In this document: piece after piece, positions 61,212-64,000 of the stretch
Layout: each line of letters opens with the position of its first letter
Position numbering within the stretch: the first letter of the stretch is position 1
Source: Victivallis vadensis
GTDB lineage: Bacteria > Verrucomicrobiota > Lentisphaeria > Victivallales > Victivallaceae
Assembly: GCF_003096415.1 (NCBI RefSeq)
Contig: NZ_QEKH01000006.1
Location: 1-64,000 of the forward strand
Direction of reading: 5' to 3'
Length of the DNA: 64,000 nt
Notes under the pieces: generated by a model
What the model was told of the DNA's origin: nothing
The model's input: the letters and a program-made list of their open reading frames with translations, nothing else
Databases searched by the model: none
Position numbers and translations under genes: made by a program

Positions 61212-61456
61212 ATTCTTCCATGATTCTTCCTGCGGATTTTTGATGAATTTTGGGGGGCGGCGGAAGTGGCTGCGCTACCGTTTCAGCTATTTTTATTTTT
61301 TTAGTAACGATAATTTTTCTTATTTTTTTAAAGCATGTATCGCATTTGTTTCAATGCGTTGCGGTTCTTGAGGATACCTTGTTCCTTCGGGGAGCGGAAC
61401 CGGGGAAAAGGGATGTTTTTTATACCGCTTCGGACGAAAAAAACGGCTTGGCGCGA

Positions 61457-61484
61457 TTGCATTTTTGCCGGAATGGTGTATCGT
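61457..61484 (+). promoter_or_regulatory. Candidate promoter of nrdD
   Basis: TTGCAT (61457-61462), 16 bases, TATCGT (61479-61484). Its predicted start (about 61491) falls in the first NrdR box, which fits repression. Confidence 0.45.
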
Positions 61485-61489
61485 AAAAG

Positions 61490-61536
61490 ACACAACATAT
61501 AGCAATCAGTGATTGCAGGGACACAATATATAGTGA
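61490..61536. promoter_or_regulatory. Tandem NrdR boxes upstream of nrdD
   Basis: ACACAACATATAGCAA (61490-61505) and ACACAATATATAGTGA (61521-61536) match the NrdR box consensus (about ACACWATATATWGTGT). The box starts are 31 bases apart, about three helical turns, as in known NrdR-regulated promoters. NrdR, an ATP/dATP-sensing repressor, should therefore control this operon. The nrdR gene is not in the window. Confidence 0.88.
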
Positions 61537-61544
61537 CAGGGAAA

Positions 61545-63707
61545 ATGAAGATTGTAAAGAGAAGCGGTGCGGAGGAAGAGTTCTCCGTCGCGAAAATTCT
61601 GGCTGCCGTGACAAAGGCCAACCAGACTGTGGAATTCAAGAACGCGTTGACTGCGCAGCAGATAGAGGCGATCGGCGAGTATGTCTCCGGCATCTGCAAG
61701 GCGCTCGACCGGGCGTTGTCGGTCGAGGAGATTCAGGATATCGTCGAGACCCGGATCATGCAGGAGGGCGCTTTTGAAGTCGCCAAGAAGTACATCACCT
61801 ACCGGTATGTGCGCAACCTGATCCGGCAGGCCAACACCACCGACAACCAGATCCTGAGCCTGATCGAGTGCAACAACGAGGAGGTCAAGCAGGAGAATTC
61901 CAACAAGAATCCGACCATCAACAGCGTTCAGCGCGACTACATGGCCGGCGAAGTCTCCAAGGACATCACCCGGCGGCTGCTGCTGCCGCCGGAGATCGTC
62001 GAAGCGCACGAGCAGGGATTGATCCACTTCCACGACATGGACTACTTCGCGCAGCACATGCACAACTGCGATCTGGTCAACCTGGAGGATATGCTGCAGA
62101 ACGGCACCGTGATCTCCGGCACGCAGATCGAGAAGCCGCACAGCTTTTCGACCGCCTGCAACATCGCCACGCAGATCATCGCGCAGGTCGCCAGCAACCA
62201 GTACGGCGGGCAGAGCATCACGCTGACCCATCTCGCGCCGTTCGTTCAGGTGTCGCGCAGCCGCATCCGCACCGAAGTGCTGGAGGAGTTTGAACTCGCC
62301 GGGGCGGCGGTCAGCGAGGAGCGGCTCAACGCGATCGTGGAAAAGCGTGTGCGTGACGAGGTCGCCCGCGGCGTGCAGACCATCCAGTACCAGGTCGTCA
62401 CGCTGATGACCACCAACGGGCAGGCTCCGTTCGTGACCGTTTTCATGTACCTGAACGAAGCGAAGAGCGAGCAGGAGAAAAAGGATCTCGCGATCATCAT
62501 CGAGGAGGTGCTCAAGCAGCGCTATCAGGGGGTCAAGAACGAGGCGGGCATCTATATCACTCCAGCCTTCCCGAAACTGATCTACGTGCTCGAAGAGGAT
62601 AACGTCGACGAAAGCGGCGAATACTACTACCTGACCCGGCAGGCGGCGAAATGCACCGCGAAACGGCTGGTGCCGGACTACATCAGCGAAAAGAAGATGA
62701 AGGAGCTGAAAGAGGGCAACTGCTTCCCGGTGATGGGCTGCCGCTCCGCCCTGACGCCGTGGCGCGACGCCAACGGCAACTACAAGTTCTACGGGCGTTT
62801 CAATCAGGGCGTGGTCACGCTGAATCTGGTGGATATCGCGCTGTCGAGCGAAAGGGATATGGACCGCTTCTGGAAGATCTTCGACGAACGGCTCGCCCTC
62901 TGCTACAAGGCGCTGATGTGCCGCCACAACCGGCTCAAGGGGACGCTTTCGGATGCGGCTCCGATCCTGTGGCAGTACGGCGCGATCGCCCGGCTCAAGA
63001 AAGGCGAGCCGATCGATCCGTTGCTGTACAACGGATATTCGACGATTTCGCTGGGGTACGCGGGGCTTTGCGAATGCGTCCGCTACCTGACCGGCAGGAG
63101 CCACACCGATCCCGAAGCCACTCCGCTGGCGATCCGGATCATGGAGCATATGAACGCCGCCTGCAACCGCTGGAAGAAAGAGACCACCATCGGCTTCGGC
63201 ATCTACGGCACTCCGCTGGAGTCGACGACCTACAAATTCGCCCGCTGCCTGCAGAAGCGGTTCGGGATCATCCCCGGCGTCACCGACCGGAACTACATCA
63301 CCAACAGCTATCACGTCCACGTGTCGGAAAAGATCGACGCTTTCGACAAACTCGCATTCGAAGCGAAGTTCCAGTCGCTCTCCTCCGGCGGCGCGATCAG
63401 CTATGTAGAAGTGCCGAACATGCAGAACAACATCGAAGCGGTGCTTCAGGTGATCCGCTTCATCTACGACAACATCATGTACGCCGAGCTGAACACCAAG
63501 AGCGACTACTGTCAGGAGTGCGGCTTCGACGGCGAAATCGAGATTGTCAAAGATGAATCCGGCAAACTGATCTGGCGCTGCCCGAAGTGCGGCAACACCG
63601 ACCAGAGCAAGATGAACGTCGCCCGCCGCACCTGCGGCTACATCGGCACGCAGTTCTGGAACCAGGGGCGCACCCAGGAGATCCGCGACCGCGTGATGCA
63701 CCTGTAG
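61545..63707 (+). CDS. nrdD: Anaerobic ribonucleoside-triphosphate reductase (class III)
   Basis: An oxygen-sensitive glycyl-radical enzyme that makes dNTPs from NTPs with formate as reductant. It has 720 residues from the ATG at 61545 (AGGGA just upstream). An ATP-cone (about 1-90, 'KIVKRSGAEEEFSVAKILAAV') gives allosteric control. Catalytic-domain text includes 'HFHDMDYFAQHMHNCDL'. The C-terminal zinc ribbon 'CQECGFDG...CPKCGNTD' and the radical glycine G698 in 'RRTCGYIGTQFW' complete it. The longer frame from the GTG at 61509 would run through the second NrdR box and is rejected. The activase gene probably starts at 63986. Confidence 0.96.
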   Translation: MKIVKRSGAEEEFSVAKILAAVTKANQTVEFKNALTAQQIEAIGEYVSGICKALDRALSVEEIQDIVETRIMQEGAFEVAKKYITYRYVRNLIRQANTTDNQILSLIECNNEEVKQENSNKNPTINSVQRDYMAGEVSKDITRRLLLPPEIVEAHEQGLIHFHDMDYFAQHMHNCDLVNLEDMLQNGTVISGTQIEKPHSFSTACNIATQIIAQVASNQYGGQSITLTHLAPFVQVSRSRIRTEVLEEFELAGAAVSEERLNAIVEKRVRDEVARGVQTIQYQVVTLMTTNGQAPFVTVFMYLNEAKSEQEKKDLAIIIEEVLKQRYQGVKNEAGIYITPAFPKLIYVLEEDNVDESGEYYYLTRQAAKCTAKRLVPDYISEKKMKELKEGNCFPVMGCRSALTPWRDANGNYKFYGRFNQGVVTLNLVDIALSSERDMDRFWKIFDERLALCYKALMCRHNRLKGTLSDAAPILWQYGAIARLKKGEPIDPLLYNGYSTISLGYAGLCECVRYLTGRSHTDPEATPLAIRIMEHMNAACNRWKKETTIGFGIYGTPLESTTYKFARCLQKRFGIIPGVTDRNYITNSYHVHVSEKIDAFDKLAFEAKFQSLSSGGAISYVEVPNMQNNIEAVLQVIRFIYDNIMYAELNTKSDYCQECGFDGEIEIVKDESGKLIWRCPKCGNTDQSKMNVARRTCGYIGTQFWNQGRTQEIRDRVMHL

Positions 63708-63712
63708 GATAC

Positions 63713-63957
63713 GCTGCCTCCGGCGGCCGGGGTATTATCTGTCAGTTAATTTGCTCTACCGGCGGTATGCGCCACCGGGTGCTACCCGGTCGGGTTGCAA
63801 GGCGAAGCGCCTTGCCCGTCGGAGACAGTTGTGCGCTATGCGCCCAGCTACCGGAGCCTGATTGAAAATCAGGCCGCGTAGCGCACAAGGTCTGAAGGCC
63901 GCAGGCCGTAAGACCCGCCTGCCGCGAATGCGGCATGGCTTCCCCCGGCAGATATGA
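63713..63957 (-). repeat. Element E5: hairpin repeat, family B, between nrdD and probable nrdG
   Basis: A reverse-orientation relative of E2 and E3. It starts with TGCCTCCGGCGG (complement of the family's terminal CCGCCGGAGGCA). Read on the minus strand it has GCCGC-ATTC-GCGGC, GGTCT...AGACC, the 9-bp stem TTGTGCGCT/AGCGCACAA around GCCTGATT-TTC-AATCAGGC, the CAAGGCG hairpin, ACCGGGT-AGC-ACCCGGT and AGATAATACCCC. It lies inside the likely nrdD-nrdG transcript, so it would be present as RNA. Confidence 0.75.
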
Positions 63958-63985
63958 GAGCTGATTGAACAGGAGAAATAACACG

Positions 63986-64000
63986 ATGAATTACGGTACG
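63986..64000 (+). CDS. nrdG: Start of a probable anaerobic RNR activase (NrdG), cut by the window end
   Basis: Only ATG plus four codons are visible (MNYGT), with AGGAGA 10 bases upstream. NrdG proteins commonly begin MNY(G/H), and nrdG normally follows nrdD; this is the sole basis of the call. Confidence 0.5.

Noticed and set aside
61509-61544. Upstream GTG start for nrdD.
   Set aside because: The extension would translate the second NrdR box, and the ATP-cone starts at the ATG at 61545 with a good ribosome-binding site.

Overview
The window reads as chromosomal DNA of a strictly anaerobic, diderm, polysaccharide-degrading bacterium of the PVC superphylum, most like gut Lentisphaerota (Victivallis and relatives). 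This is inferred from gene content, not from a marker-gene tree. The supporting features are: several prepilin-type (DUF1559-like) proteins next to glycoside hydrolases and their own regulators; a V/A-type ATPase operon with a DUF2764 subunit; oxygen-sensitive radical enzymes (PflB/PflA, class III NrdD); the hydrogenase maturase HydF; and high GC (about 60% by eye) with sigma70-like TTGACA/TATAAT promoters.

Layout. 0-16.7 kb: a DUF2062 membrane protein, hydF, then a minus-strand carbohydrate cassette (GntR/LacI-type regulator, pseudopilin, beta-helix protein, GH1), then pflB-pflA, a large inverted-repeat element (here called E1), a GH106-like hydrolase and a divergent AraC regulator. 16.7-25 kb: hairpin element E2, argD-argF-mntP, rsmE, hairpin element E3, then pgi, a DUF815-like ATPase, a YhcH-family protein and a DUF2059 protein, all on the minus strand. 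25-30 kb: V-ATPase V1 genes E-DUF2764-A-B-D, closed by a clear terminator and lacking the membrane subunits I and K. 30.2-33.1 kb: an AT-richer two-gene island (PmtA-like methyltransferase and LTA-synthase/MdoB-like phosphotransferase) behind a promoter and an attenuator-like leader. 33.3-41.5 kb: HAD phosphatase, ftsK, a RodZ-like protein, aroQ, accB, accC, an Asp23 protein, an AmaP-like protein and maf. 41.6-48.8 kb: a second carbohydrate cassette (pseudopilin, GH2, LacI regulator) and a PHP phosphoesterase. 48.8-55.7 kb: element E4 (second copy of E1), short argA, accA, an L,D-transpeptidase, ilvB and aroA. 55.8-64 kb: rpsU, a membrane protein, an HI0933-type flavoprotein, a Ser/Gly/Glu-rich protein coupled to a multidomain glycosyltransferase, tRNA-Val(CAC), nrdD under paired NrdR boxes, element E5 and the first codons of a probable nrdG.

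The most unusual material is non-coding. Five intergenic elements are built from many small hairpins. E1 and E4 are about 835 and 706 bp, with long inverted arms around a conserved core. E2, E3 and E5 are a second family of about 250-360 bp. Where copies can be compared, stems differ in sequence but remain complementary while loops and flanks are conserved, which is the expected signature of a selected structured RNA or a hairpin-borne mobile element. Five intergenic promoters or operators, two probable leaderless genes, an attenuator-like leader and NrdR boxes could also be read directly.
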